Assembly: GCA_015179125.1 (NCBI GenBank)
Contig: WHVA01000389.1
Span: 1-64,000 of the forward strand
DNA length: 64,000 nt
Reading direction: 5' to 3'
Origin: Gautieria morchelliformis
Lineage: Eukaryota; Basidiomycota; Agaricomycetes; Gomphales; Gomphaceae
A program made the translations under genes and the position numbers. The notes beneath the pieces are model-generated. The model had not been told where the DNA came from, did not search any database, and saw nothing but the letters and a program-made list of their open reading frames with translations. This document shows, piece by piece, positions 22,776 to 34,206 of this stretch. Position 1 is the stretch's first letter, and each line of letters opens with the position of its first letter.

Positions 22776-22976
22776 TTTGCCCTCCTTCACTGCAAGATAG
22801 TGAACATCCAATTACCTGTGTGGATCAAATGTGAGTCACTAACCATGTTTTCTCAATCTGCAGTTTCTTGCATTTCACACACCACTGGTAGCTAATCCTG
22901 TGATGGTGTTTATCAGCTCCTGTACTACACCATGGGTTGGGAAAAATATTTTTGTACCTTTGTGCAAGGATCTTTT

Positions 22977-24360
22977 TATTATTATTATTATCCAATTTTA
23001 AGTCTTTTGGGCAATGCCCTATGTAAGACTTGTTTCTACAAAGCGCCAGTCTACAGAGATTTTCTGACTTTCCTTTCCTTCTCTATCCCCGCTTGTGCTC
23101 CATGGGCGATGCCCTTGGCGTGTCCATGCCTAGTTAGGCGAGGTGGGTATCGTTGCGCCTGGCGCTTGTTGCCGTCCCTTCGATCTATCTGTTCACACCC
23201 TCCCCTGGTTCCTGTTGCAGCTGGAGATCTCCATATGTGCCCTGTAGTCTCCCGGTCTCGTGCACATATCTGAACAGGTGTTTCAGTGCTTTGGGTTTTC
23301 CGAGGACCATTCTCGCTGACGTGGCGCCGCGTCGTAGGTGCCCTTGCATCGTTTTCCTCTGCTGGCCATAGGCTGGGCATCTAAATAGGAAGTGATATAC
23401 CGTCTCCTCTGCTTGTTTGCACGCTGGACATGTAGGTGTGTCGGCCTTCCCTATCTTATACATGTGCTTGTTGAGGGCGACGTGGCCCATGCGTAGCTGC
23501 ACCAGCAGGCTGGAGTGTCTGCGTGGGAGTCCCTTGCAGAGTCTGGCATATGCTGCCGAAACTTAACAGACGCATCTCGAACACCCACTCCAGATCTCCC
23601 ATCTGTTGATGAAGGGCCCCTTCCCATATGGAGAGACGGATTAAAGAACCTCGACGCAGCATTAAATGCTCCAGGAACTCTCTCCACTCCTGCTATGGAA
23701 CGGTGGGTCGAGGCTGGGTGTGGAAAACAAGTCTGCAATACTGCAAACTTGGCAGGCAAGCATGTCGGATGGGCCGACACTGATGGGAGCAGCAGCAGTA
23801 TGCGCGAGACTGGAGAGGAGTTAGGCAGCGATGAAGACAACCCAATAATCTTGGCAGCATATAAAGGCAAGGACCAAGCTGAAATTAAACCAACATCATG
23901 CCTTCTAGAAACCATGAACATGTCTCCTCTGCGGCGGCCTCACATCCCCCTCACTGCTCTGCAAGTTTCCCCTCTACGATCCTCGCCTTTACGTGTCACC
24001 ACAGGTGGAAGAGATAGCACAGAGAGCGGAGGCGCACAAGAACTGCTACGGGCTGTAGTGAAAGATGTAATGTATGAGTATCGCCAAGAGACCAGGGAGG
24101 ATATCAAGGGCATGGCTTTTTCTTTCCTGGTTGTCTGTATAGCAGCTTGGTTGTCCACCGCTATGACATACCTGTCTCCTCTCTCTCTCTGCTCTCAGTA
24201 GTTTGGCACCAAGTGCCGGCCCTGCTAGTTCTGCCTCGATCACCATGTGGTCCTGCTCGGTGCCCATGTGTAGCCTGACTACTTGCTGTTCGACGCCGTT
24301 CCTGTATAGTATCGCTGCCACCCCTACGCCCCCCTCTGTGCAAGGAGCTTGAGAGAGAGA
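22977..24360 (-). pseudogene. Tad1-like LINE, 3' end (RNase H, CCHC motif, 3' UTR, TAA tail), interrupted
   Basis: The minus strand encodes an RNase H start (EGGVGVAAILYRNGVEQQ, MGTEQDHMVIEAELAG, near 24230-24350), an AVDNQAAIQTTR block near 24150, and the C-terminal motif LLVQLRMGHVALNKH with CPACKQAEETVYHFLFRC (about 23380-23500). A 3' UTR ends in (TAA)n, seen as TTATTATTATTATTAT at 22977-22992, a usual LINE tail. Between about 23560 and 24110 lies unrelated sequence, open on the plus strand (228-aa frame 23515-24201), so the LINE was interrupted or rearranged. Confidence 0.8.
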
Positions 24361-25437
24361 ATTGGCTGTACCTCTGGGAGCTCATTTGGTAATGTTTATG
24401 GAATAAACCTCCATGAATTGATTTAGCCTGCAGAGACTCTCAATGTTTCTGGAATAGGTCACTCAACTATATACCAGTGCTATACTGTGAGATATGGATG
24501 ATACTTTGAACAAGGTCACTTCAGCTGTCTTTTCATGTTTGTGAAAGCTTACTGCTGTTCTCTCATCCATAGTCATTTTACACTCATTTACCCTCCACTC
24601 GCCATACATGCCTGCTTCTTTCAGCAGTATGCGAACGGTTCATTAAGTATCACTTCCACGTCTCAACCATAGCTATTGGGCAGCTGATTAATCCATCCAA
24701 AACATTCTTGATTACTAGTTGTGACTGTTCCGCAATACATGCCATCCACAATACGCCCCAATTGCGCAACCATGCCCACAGCTCCTGCTGCTGCTCTCAC
24801 AGATCTTGATTACTGTTGACCATTCTTCTCCCTTCATCTTTCACCATGGCCCCTCCTCCTGCTCTCACTGTCATAAAACTTCCTCCCACACTGGTATGTC
24901 CGCGCTCCCGCTTGTTCCTCACTGCTCACACTTACCCTCAACCCTTCCTTCCCATCTTCTCAGTGCCAGCCTTACTTGCATGAATATCACACACACGCTG
25001 GCAATCCTCGACATCCTTCGGTAATATAACTGTCCGCACCATGATGTCTTTGGTTGGTGAGAAATTATCCTGGTCAAGTTGATAGTTCAATGTCAGTGCC
25101 ATATTCAAGCCATCAGAATAGCACTTGTACCCATAAGTGAGCATGCACTGTGTAAATTTGTCCTTCATGGGATTAGCTTCTTCCCAATCCCAAAGCAACT
25201 TGTCCACAAGATCCCAAGTATCCCTTGCATCCAAGTGTTCATGAATTACAGTGTGCTAGTTGCCAAGAAAATAAGCATCTTGTGAAAGGATTGAACGGTC
25301 ACATACCAGGAAAGCCATTCACACTTGTGTGTAAGTGGTCATTCTGAGGCCTGTGCCACTTTTCTTCAGTATGGTGTGGCACAAATCACTAAGGTGACGA
25401 AGTTTTTCTTGCTCTGGAAGCGAGTCAATAACCTAAA
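24361..25437. other. Unassigned stretch
   Basis: No element or gene is recognised. A minus-strand frame at 24938-25234 (TWDLVDKLLWDWEEANPMKD...) looks more coding-like than its surroundings and may be an exon or a fragment of an unknown element. Pyrimidine-rich sequence occupies 24800-24960. Confidence 0.3.
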
Positions 25438-25647
25438 TGTAAGATAGTGAATCTTAAGGCCTTGTGTCACAAGGGCAAGCGGAACTCGACCAAGATGTGG
25501 TAATTCCGTGTGCTATGTAGTGACAGTGTAAGGTAAGATCTGGGAACTGCCGTGCGGTTCCCACGCAAGAACTGTACAGTAATTAGCTAAGCTATTCCAG
25601 TAGCACGCATTGCCTTAAGGGCAATGCAGGTAAATATCATATTTACA
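25438..25647 (-). repeat. G2 3' LTR (minus-strand element)
   Basis: This 210-bp LTR pairs with 16994-17198. On the plus strand the purine tract complement (CCCTCCCCCTCTATG) lies immediately to its right, so it is the 3' LTR of the long G2 element that extends to about 34.2 kb. The base before it is the end of CTAAA (25433-25437); no 5' LTR with the same flank is found. Confidence 0.85.
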
Positions 25648-25668
25648 CCCTCCCCCTCTATGAACAAC

Positions 25669-27674
25669 TCAGACATCCTTGTAGATGGACCTGGTGAGGT
25701 CATCTGACATGGGGATGTTGGTGTACGGAGCCGCCGGCGGACGCGGGTCCGTCGGGAGCTCCGGGCTGTCGGCGGGGGCATGGGGCAGGGAATTGATACC
25801 CATGTCCTGCAGGAAGGTTGCTTCAGCGACCGGGTCGGGGACTGGTGAGGGGCCATGAGTGACAGCTAGCTCATGGTCTAGCTGTGCTCAGGTGGCTGTT
25901 GACCCTTCTGCAGCCATGAGCGCCGTCTTGTGGCAGTCCCGCAGGGCCACCAGTCGCAGTCTCTCCTGCCCTATTTGGGCAGGCGCACTGAACGTCATCC
26001 CGGATAGATCACGCTGGATGAACAGTTTGATCCGGGGCACACTGTCCCGGTTCACTCTGCTGTACCTGGCAAGCCAGCGGGCAACCTCGTCCAGAGGGAT
26101 GTCCCGGGGCGAACAACCTCGGATGGGGAACATCCCAGTGATCGATGCCCTTAGGGTGTCGCTGACGGCCTACCAGACCTCGTTGGTTGGAATGAGCTCC
26201 TGCCATTGGCCAGTGACGTGGAATAGGTCGTATAGCCGCGCCCTGAGAGGAGAGGGGGGCTTAGGATTCTTTGGAGCAAGCCTCCTCATCCACATCCACA
26301 CGTTCACATCGTGGATGTTCAGACTGCCATCCGGCTTGTCGCGGATAGCAGATGGGATGCCCTCAGCGTTGCGTAACCAACCCTGGAGTACGACCTGAAT
26401 GTCATCGGTGGTTCCTTCGCCGATGAGGAAGTAGCTTGATCGATGGCTACTGGCCCGGGCCTCCTCCCGGGCCCATCTCATCACAGTCACCATCCCACGT
26501 GTGTGGGAGCCCATTGGCATCTCCCTGGCCTCCTTCAGGAGGTCCTGAAGCCTCTGCTCTTTGGTTTCGCAGAGGTCGAACCATTTGGCTCGCAACGGTG
26601 TCTTTTTTCCGAGGGGCCGCGGCAGGCGGCCCGTCACGGCGAATGGAGGGTCCCCAAGGGGCATGAGCTCCCCTTCCCCCGGGAGAGGGTTGGGAACTGT
26701 CATCGCCGGCGGGGGCAATGACACTGATGGCATGGGCTGAAGGACCGCTCGTCTGGCCCTCTCTTGCTCGGCCGCGAGGTACTCATTCTGAGCCGCAGCC
26801 AGTGCCAGCCCCAGTGCCGGGTCATTTGTGCTACAACTCGGCGACTGTGTCAGGTACTCATTGGTGACATGCTTGTGTAGATCACCAATGGTGTCGTGGG
26901 TTATGAGCTGGTCGTAACCCCAGGCACGTCTCTTCTTTGAGACATGCTGTGGGCGGTCTGGATCGTAGTGCTCGAGATCCAGATTGCCTGAGTAGAAGCC
27001 CTTGGGGATGTTGACTGTCGACGCCGGTGGCTTGCTGGGGCCCGTGAATGATGGGTTGGGTGGGCTGGTGATCCATGCCATGAGACCTGGCGCAGATTGG
27101 CCTGGGTTGGGGTTAGGGGCGGCGATTCGTTCTGCTAGCCCTGTTTTGGCGCATGATGGCAACGGGGCTGTCGCATGGGATGATGGGCCCGCCACTGGTC
27201 ATGGGGCAGGTTCTGCTCACTTTGCTGTTGCAAGCTTGCACTGTAGGTTCTGGAACAACTTGCCCAGTTACCGTGTCCTCCCGCGATCGGCCTCGAGCAT
27301 GCTGTCGAGGGCCCTGATGTCCTCTTTCAGGGCTGCTACCTCCTGTTTGAAGTCGCGCATAGTTAGCTGCACGTTCCTCACTGCGTGGCGTTCGACCTTG
27401 TTGACCCATGTTGGCCACGCCATGTACACGGCAGTGCCGACGTCTTTCTCTGCCAATTGGACGCGGTTGGTGTTGGTGGCGGTTTTCAGGTGCGCAGCGA
27501 AGTGTCGCACCCATTGGGATGGGTGATGGCTAGGCCATTCCTTCATCCCACAATTTTCCAGTGCTCCTCAGTTGCCATAGGAGCGCTGAGGATTGCTGCG
27601 GCCCCTTGCTTGGGGGCCGCTGGTGGCGTTGCAGACGTCGAGTGATCGATGTTGATACAGTCTTTGGCTGGCAT
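25669..27674 (-). pseudogene. G2 third ORF (env position), longest copy
   Basis: From ATG at 27674 to TGA at 25669-25671 there are about 668 codons, with one frameshift near 27545. The N-terminus is Ala- and Pro-rich. Next comes a likely coiled coil (VRNVQLTMRDFKQEVAALKE), a Pro-rich linker, and the region conserved in the copy at 15661. In-frame stops at about 27268 (TAA), 27222 and 27207 (TGA), 26170 (TAG) and 25888 (TGA) are each one C-to-T step from CAA, CGA or CAG. No signal peptide, membrane helix, zinc knuckle or enzyme motif is seen. It follows the integrase C-terminus, with a solo LTR (27798-28867) in the gap. I see no similarity to the G1 third ORF beyond position and low-complexity composition. 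Confidence 0.75.
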
Positions 27675-27797
27675 CACCTTCAATAGAAGATGATGGGGTG
27701 ATGGTGGTTGCTTCTCAAGAAGTGATGCGGCTTGGAAAGATCCGAGGTGAAAATTTAAGCGACACCACCAGCATAGCCTGGAATTTCACCTGATCTG

Positions 27798-28867
27798 TGT
27801 TGTGATAAATGCAATTATTTTCACTTCAAATCGTTTATATATAAAAAGAAACTAATAAAGAAAGAAAGAAAAACAAAAGAAAAATCAAAAAGAAACAGAA
27901 ATTATATTCATGACAGACGTCGGTGCAGACGATGATCACACGAATTTATGTTATGCTATATTACTCATAGATTGGGTAATATACAGGAGTTCGAGCATCG
28001 ACCACATGCGGTCGATCAGGGATGGCGCGCCTATCGAGTGATGGCATCGGCCATGACGTCGACAGGCTCCAGGCCATAGGCACCGAGGGGTGCGGGCACC
28101 AAACGCCGCAGAGAACAAAAGACTGCGCAGGGGTATAGCGTGCTGTGGAGCGACCTGAGAAAGTCACCTGCAGTATACATATTCAATCAGCTGCCCCACA
28201 GAAAGGGCACAGAGACAGCGGCCCCATCTCCAAGACCAGCATATATGCTGGGCAGGGTAGACTCAACTCCATTTTTCTATTTGAATCCCATGACACGTCT
28301 GACTGATTACTATCTTAACATCATGTGGACAGGGGCTTTGTATACTAGGTACAGATCTCTATTCCAAAGCCCAGACAATCCTAACACCATCCCCATCACC
28401 CCATGACTTTATGACTATAAATCAGTCACCCCTTAGTTACAAAGTAGTTTTTCGACCCATCCATCCAATATCTTGAACACTAGTAGTTACTATCAATATA
28501 GTATAAATAGCTAGTACAACTGTATGAACGAAATTGTCCAGAATCGATTATTCTGCCCCCTGAAATTGCTGTAGTCTTGTTTGATAGCTACAGAGCTCAG
28601 ATCTTGTAGTTTATTCTAAATCTTCGTCGAGGGTCTACTATCACTGTTTACTCTATACTACCTTAAAAGCAAACACTTTTGATTTGACTATCCCTTGGAT
28701 CGACACCATTCTTCTGTCGACACGGTCACGTGACCCTCATTCATCAGTGCTGGACGCGCCTTGAAAGGCTTAGTCAGCACATAGACGAGGGGCGAACACA
28801 GTGGTTTCAATCACTGAGCAATAGAATTCTACTTGTTAAAGGCACTAATTGATACCTTAATCTAAAA
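27798..28867 (+). mobile_element. Solo LTR of copia C, TSD ATCTG
   Basis: This 1070-bp unit begins TGTTGTGATA and ends TTAATCTAAAA. ATCTG is duplicated at 27793-27797 and 28868-28872. It matches 13364-14391 and 45515-46578 throughout. It inserted into the G2 element between integrase and the third ORF. Confidence 0.9.
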
Positions 28868-28880
28868 ATCTGCACGTGAC

Positions 28881-31100
28881 CTACATGACCTGGTGTCTTT
28901 TAGGCAGGTCGCGCGGCTTAGCCATGCCCCGGAGTTCTAGGTATTGATCTAGAGCTTCCAGGTCTTTACACGCTGGCATGGGCTCACATGTCATGTCACC
29001 AAGGGTCCATCGGACCTGAAATTCCAGGTCCTTGGAGTTTATCCATCTATGGGATAAAATGTCATTGATGAGCCATTCCTCCTCGTTGTTCGTGCCGAAG
29101 GCATAGAACGACTTCGCTTCTTGACAAGGGAATAGGTCATCGTTGTTGGCATCATATTGTTGTATGAGGCTGGTGTGGAAGATGGGCGTGACGCGCCTGT
29201 TCTTCAGCTCATCTGGTAGCTTGAGAGTTACCGTTGAGGCCTCATTGTGGGCCTCAATTAGGCGATACAGGCCAATGTATTGCGGCACCAGCTTCCTGGC
29301 CCTTCCTTTGGGCAGGGTCAGGTTCTGAGTGGATAGGTATACGCGGTCGGCGACTGCATACGTGTCACTATCTCGGCGTTTCTTATTGGCGTGAAACCCC
29401 TGCGTCACTCGGTGCTCCAGTATGGCATCATGCACCATCATCAGGTTCCAGCGAGCCTGTTGTGTGAACTGGGACACTCCCTTGAACGGGGTGTCCATTG
29501 TCATGGGCATGTCTATCCGCCGCAAGTACCTGTGGTTCAGCTCAAAGGGAGTGAACCCTGTGGTGGCACTGACATTGCTGTTGATGGCCACTTCAACCAT
29601 CAGGCACTTGTGTGCCCAGTCCTTCTAGTCATCTCTGACGACCGTCCGTAGGATCTGTCTGATCGAGCAGTTGGCCCGCTCGGTGGCTCCATCCATTTGT
29701 GGATGGAATGCAGTAGCCATGAGGAGTTTAGTCCCCATGAGCCGCTGAAGTTCATGCCAGAAGATTGATGTGAACTTTGAGTCTTGATCCAAGACGATGG
29801 AGTCGGGAACTCCGTGGAGCCTGACGACTTCCTTGAGGAATAGCCAGGCTACTTCCTTCCCTGTGACCCTCGTCGTTGTTGGGACGAGGTGGACGTGCGA
29901 AGTCAGCCTGTCTATGATTACCATGAGGTAATCACAGACGTTGGAACATCGATGGCACGTTGCAATCTCCCATCTGAATAACTTGACTTCGGAACGTGCC
30001 AAGTATTGTTGCAAACACCGTCTTTGTGATGTCTTCAGGGCGGATCCAGATCTGCTCGTATGCTTCAGACATATCGAGCTTTGTCCAGTATTGGCAGCAC
30101 ACTATGTCACTGTGGATAATGTCCTGATCCAGGAAGTGTCAGGGGACACCCTGTTTTCCATTTCCAGTTCCGACACCACACCCAGTTCCGACTCCATTTC
30201 CGACTCCGCTTCCGGTTCCGATTCCATCTCCGCCTCCGCTTTCGGAAATGATTCCGCTTCTGGGAGAACTTCCATCAGTTCTGTTCGCCTTGCCAGTTCC
30301 ACTCCAATCTCCGACTTCCACTCTCGGAACAGTGTCGGAAATCAAGCGACTCGCATAATAGGTGGCATCAAGGGTCAATCAAGGGTCAGGGTGGTCAGGG
30401 AGATGCAGGGTTGATGGCGGGTGCCAAGTGTTGTCCCTGGCTGCGCAGCGTAGTATAATACGGGCTCGCTGACATTGGGGGTCCTTAGACTTTTCTCTTT
30501 GGATTTCCCCTTGTCAGGTGAGAATCCCCTCTCTTGTATACTCTGTTCATTTATACATACTTTGGATTTCCCCTTGTCAGTTGTGTGGTAGTGTGATCTC
30601 CACAACCAACCAGGGTTGCCCTTACAGGAAGGGTGTAACGTCCTTCACCGTATTTTCGTTCTGCTGTCACAGGTCAAAGACTGTGCGTAGCATGCCGTTT
30701 TTCTTTGGCACGCAGAGCATTGGCACCACTTGGTGTGCCACTTCTGGTATCCACCACCCTGCAGTGGTGTATCTTTCCAGTTTAACGGAAAGTTCTTCGC
30801 GGAAGTGTTCTGGGCACTTCGGCAGTCAATACCGCATGCATTTGTTAGGATCAGTGAGATTGATCTCGTGGTTGACCTCCCGCAGAGGCGGGAGTTCAAG
30901 TGGAATACCACTGACAAGGTCAGTGATCTTTTCCATCCATTCTTTGCTTGTGCGAGGAATGTCATCATCCATGGGGACGATGCCAGCAGAACAAGATGCC
31001 ATTAAGCGCCTTGTGCGTCTATTCGGTCCCGCTGAGCACGGGAGCGCCTTCTTCTTCCCCAACGCCTTCATCGTCAGATGGGCACATCTCTCCCTGCGTG
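28881..31100 (-). pseudogene. G2 pol: RT and integrase with chromodomain-like end
   Basis: Reading leftward, the RT N-terminus (EWMEKITDLVSGIPLELPPL, PMLCVPKKNGMLRTVFDL) is interrupted by a solo LTR at 30137-30626. It resumes with DQDIIHSD and KLDMSEAYEQIW. RT is then cut short: near 29960 the frame passes from RT into an integrase core (DYLMVIIDRLTSHVHLV, LDQDSKFTS, MDGATERAN), so about 1.5 kb of RT, RNase H and the integrase finger has been deleted. The integrase tail and chromodomain-like segment (EEEWLINDILSHRWINSKD) end at 28881. Stops at 30826 and 30667 (TGA) and 29625 (TAG) fit C-to-T changes at CGA and CAG. Confidence 0.88.
30137..30626 (+). mobile_element. Solo LTR, family S, TSD GGAAG
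   Basis: This 490-bp unit begins TGTCAGGGGACACCCTG and ends GGTTGCCCTTACA. GGAAG is duplicated at 30132-30136 and 30627-30631. It lies inside the G2 RT. It contains a TTCCGACTCC-like degenerate tandem tract and two copies of CTTTGGATTTCCCCTTGTCAG. No internal region of its parent element is present in the window. Confidence 0.9.
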
Positions 31101-31149
31101 TATAGGGAGAGCTTGAGGATGAGTCATTTCGCGACTCACCCTCCTGGCT

Positions 31150-31704
31150 TCAATGGGCTTGAGTGGACCGTGGCCCAGAGGTGAGCCTGCCCACCTTCGG
31201 CGCCTGGTCCTCTTTTGATGAGTCTTCATCAAAAGATACTTTGCCCATGGGGATTTTTTCGTCCCCTATACGAATCGTCCCTGGGCTAGAGAAGTCCAGG
31301 GTGACACCTAGCTTCCTCAGGAAAGGTGTTCCGAGGCTCACGTCATAGTATTCAACATTTGCTACGTTGAAATACTCGTCATGGAGTTTACGACCGAATT
31401 TAATGGCTGTGTTCATTCCATAGTTGATTGTGGAATGACTACCAATGCATGCCAATTGCAGCGCAATTGGCTGTTCTAGGGCAAACATCTTCATGCCTGT
31501 GGCCCATGTGAATTCAGGGGAGATCAACACCCCTTCACTCCCACTGTCGAGGAGACAGTGGGCCTTCACGCCGTTGATTTCCCAGTACCCCGACAGGGTA
31601 CGGTTCTTGTGTCGCGGCCATGCAGGCCGCGAACACTGCTTGCTCCGATGGTGATGCATCGGCTCAACCGCCTTGTCCGGGGCGGCTGCTGTGCAGGCTG
31701 CCAT
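31150..31704 (-). CDS. G2 aspartic protease region
   Basis: This 184-aa open frame contains the retropepsin active site HCLLDSGSEGVLISPEF (Asp-Ser-Gly near 31555) and the second motif TPFLRKLGVTLDF. It lies between gag (stop at 31819) and RT. The active site is intact, unlike the copy at 62530, where Asp-Ser-Gly is Asp-Gly-Gly. The surrounding element is dead, so expression is doubtful. The frame start is not a clear ATG; the segment was probably part of a gag-pol frame. Confidence 0.8.
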   Translation of the reverse strand: MAACTAAAPDKAVEPMHHHRSKQCSRPAWPRHKNRTLSGYWEINGVKAHCLLDSGSEGVLISPEFTWATGMKMFALEQPIALQLACIGSHSTINYGMNTAIKFGRKLHDEYFNVANVEYYDVSLGTPFLRKLGVTLDFSSPGTIRIGDEKIPMGKVSFDEDSSKEDQAPKVGRLTSGPRSTQAH

Positions 31705-31818
31705 TACTTTGGCAGTCCCGTCGTTGTCTGGCGCGACTCTAATCGCTCTGGATCTGTATGCGGTCTGATTGTCCGCTGTTTCTTCATCCCAGTCATAATA
31801 CTGGGATGGCTCGGGCTC

Positions 31819-32997
31819 CTATTCGTCTATGGGAGCCTCTGCATCTCCCTGATCCTCATCATTTTGAGGCTCACCCTCCCCCTCTTCATTGATTTGCGGA
31901 AGAGGGGCATGGTCGGGATCGGTGTCCAGATCCTCATCATCACCATGTCTTGCGGCTGCTGTCCATATGCCAGACTTGAGCCGCGGACACTCCACTTTTC
32001 TGTGCCCTGGCTGGCCACATTCAAAGCATGTGACGCTGCTTGGAGCATTGCCGGGTCGATCTGGTGGTCGACCCGATGGTTTTGGAGGGAAGCTCGGCTT
32101 TGATGAGCTTCCCGAGGCCTGAGGCTGCTTAGTCTCAGGTGGCCATCCTGCCGGGGCAGGATGGGGCGCCAGTGGACGTTGGGACATCCCGCTCCTCTGG
32201 AAAGGGGCAGGCCTGCTTGGGCCTGTCTGCAGTGCCGGTTTTCTCAGTGCAAACTGTGATGCGCTGGCCTTTGCAGCCGCGCTCTCTGCCCGACGCATCC
32301 CCATGTTGTAGCAGGACACTTCCTCGATCATGCGGGCTGCTTCGAAGAGCTGCTCGATAGAGCTGCTTTCCGCATTGTGGCCCTTCTTGAGGACCTCATT
32401 GCGCAATGTTTCGTGCAAAGCTGACATGAACCGTCTCCAGAATGTGTAGTCATCTGGTGGCTGAATCATGCAAGCCGCGTATTTTGTGAGGTTGTTCAGT
32501 ATCTCCTGAATGGTCTTTGTGCCCTGCATGACCGCGTCGAAGTGGTGGTATGTCAGGATGTGAAGGAACCGCTTCTGCAGGCCCTGCATCACCATCTCCA
32601 AGGTCCAATCGCTGACCTGGTGGTCGAAACGTGGAACATTTTGAAGAAACCATTCTTGGGCTTCGCCGGTGAGGTGAGTGCCCATGTACCTGACCTGCAT
32701 ATCAATGCTGGTCGGTCCCAACAGGCAATTCATCTTGAGCCATCTCAAGATGGCTGTGACGAAGACCTCACACTCTTCGAGGTCGGACCCTCCCACGTAT
32801 GGCTCAGGATGGGCCAGCTTTACACCGGCCTTCACCAGTGCGGACTTTTCAGGGTCTGTGTCTATGGCGTCGGCCATCGCGACCTGTATCATTCGTGTGA
32901 TACCGTCATATGGCTCTTGCGCGCATTCTGGTTGGTCTGGTATGCTTTGGCCCTCAGTTGGGGCCATGGACCGGTCACGTGGCTGTGACATCACCAT
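31819..32997 (-). CDS. G2 gag with zinc knuckle
   Basis: A 392-aa open frame encodes a Ty3-type gag: a retrotransposon-gag domain (MGTHLTGEAQEWFLQNVPRF, LQKRFLHILTYHH, FMSALHETLRNEVL, about residues 85-220), a Pro-rich linker, and one CCHC knuckle (CFECGQPGHRKVEC) near 32010. The tail is acidic (EEGEGEPQNDEDQGDAE). It is uninterrupted here. Likely role: virus-like particle shell and RNA packaging, by family. Confidence 0.88.
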   Translation of the reverse strand: MVMSQPRDRSMAPTEGQSIPDQPECAQEPYDGITRMIQVAMADAIDTDPEKSALVKAGVKLAHPEPYVGGSDLEECEVFVTAILRWLKMNCLLGPTSIDMQVRYMGTHLTGEAQEWFLQNVPRFDHQVSDWTLEMVMQGLQKRFLHILTYHHFDAVMQGTKTIQEILNNLTKYAACMIQPPDDYTFWRRFMSALHETLRNEVLKKGHNAESSSIEQLFEAARMIEEVSCYNMGMRRAESAAAKASASQFALRKPALQTGPSRPAPFQRSGMSQRPLAPHPAPAGWPPETKQPQASGSSSKPSFPPKPSGRPPDRPGNAPSSVTCFECGQPGHRKVECPRLKSGIWTAAARHGDDEDLDTDPDHAPLPQINEEGEGEPQNDEDQGDAEAPIDE

Positions 32998-33133
32998 GTC
33001 AGTGTAGGCTCTGACTGGGGCCGGGGACGGGCGCCTCCGGTGTGCGGGTTTCTGGCAGGGGCATGTGGTGCGTGTCGCCCGTCAGTCCTGCATTGCGCAG
33101 GCGCAGCCTGCTATTGTAGCCTGCGCGTGCTTG

Positions 33134-34205
33134 TCATGCATCCTGTACGGTGCGTGTGAGCAGCTCATCAGGCTGCCGGTCAGTGTGGCCTTGGGCCACG
33201 GCAGCTGCAGAATTCGGCGCTAACAGCTTGAGAGCCCACATGTGGTGATGCACCACACTGGCTTCTTTCCTTTGCCAGTGCACGGCCTTGAGCTCTAGGC
33301 TCTCTGTCGTGGTCTCGGAGTCAGATAAGGAGCGTGCCCCGTAAGGCGGTGAGCGAGCAAGTCTACTCCCCCGACAACCAACGACGATAGGAGCAAGACC
33401 GATGATGCATGCCACCGCCAGTTGCCGGTCAAACAGGACGTACAATTCAGAAGTGAATTGCACGTGGAACCGGCTGCACCAACGAGCAGCCGCAAGACAA
33501 TCCAACAGATCGTCAGAGAACAGGTTGGACGCTATGGGCTATTCACATGAGCGAAGTGCCTTTTGCATGTCCTCTAGCAATGCCATGTCCCGTTGTTGGA
33601 TCTCCTCTGTTTGGTGGAGTTCCCTACTGAACTGCATGAGGGACATCGTGATATTGTCAAGCCGCGACGCTGTATGCTCATGCTTATGGCCTGTGAGCAT
33701 GTTCCGGTGCAGTGCGTCTTCCACCTGCTTGGCCATCGCGTCCACCATCTTGTCATCGATGCCGTGCTTCCTCGAGCTTTTGCGACTCGAGCTCAAATAT
33801 TCTGAGGCTTGCCCATCATCGTCGGGTGCTCGTCTTTTGGGTTGTTGTGCCCCGTCAGGGACGACGGTTGTCACTCGACTTCATGAGCGGCGGGCTGAGT
33901 TTCTACTTTGACCCTGCTCTTGAGGCTCTGCTGTCGGACAACGGTGAGACATCTCTACCCTTGCCCTTGTTCCGGAGCCAGGGGGAGTGGGGCGGGGATG
34001 CCGGATTGTTGTCTATCGGTGTCCCCTCTTCGGCCACGCTGGGTGACATGTGGTCGGGTCCTTGCTCGTCCTCGATTGGGGGGACGAGCGCGGTGATATC
34101 TATGATTTCTCCATCTTCTGGCCTCCTGGACTCTTGGTCCAGGGTAGCGTCAGCTGTTGTGTCACTAGGTTGCACCTGGGGGGTTGTTGGCGAGCTAGAG
34201 GCTTG
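33134..34205 (-). pseudogene. G2 gag N-terminal region, fragmented
   Basis: Three minus-strand frames follow one another: 33903-34175 (acidic, EDGEIIDITALVPPIEDEQG), 33539-33874 (IDDKMVDAMAKQVEDALHRN, LHQTEEIQQRDMALLEDMQK, probably helical) and 33134-33505. The first two join by a frame shift near 33880. They look like the N-terminal part of the G2 gag precursor, upstream of the gag domain at 32997. A solo LTR sits in the same region at 34207. Confidence 0.5.
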
Positions 34206-34206
34206 C

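Noticed and set aside
25669..27674. Third ORF of G2 as a viral-type envelope gene
   Set aside because: No signal peptide, membrane anchor, furin-like site or Cys pattern is visible; only the position is env-like.
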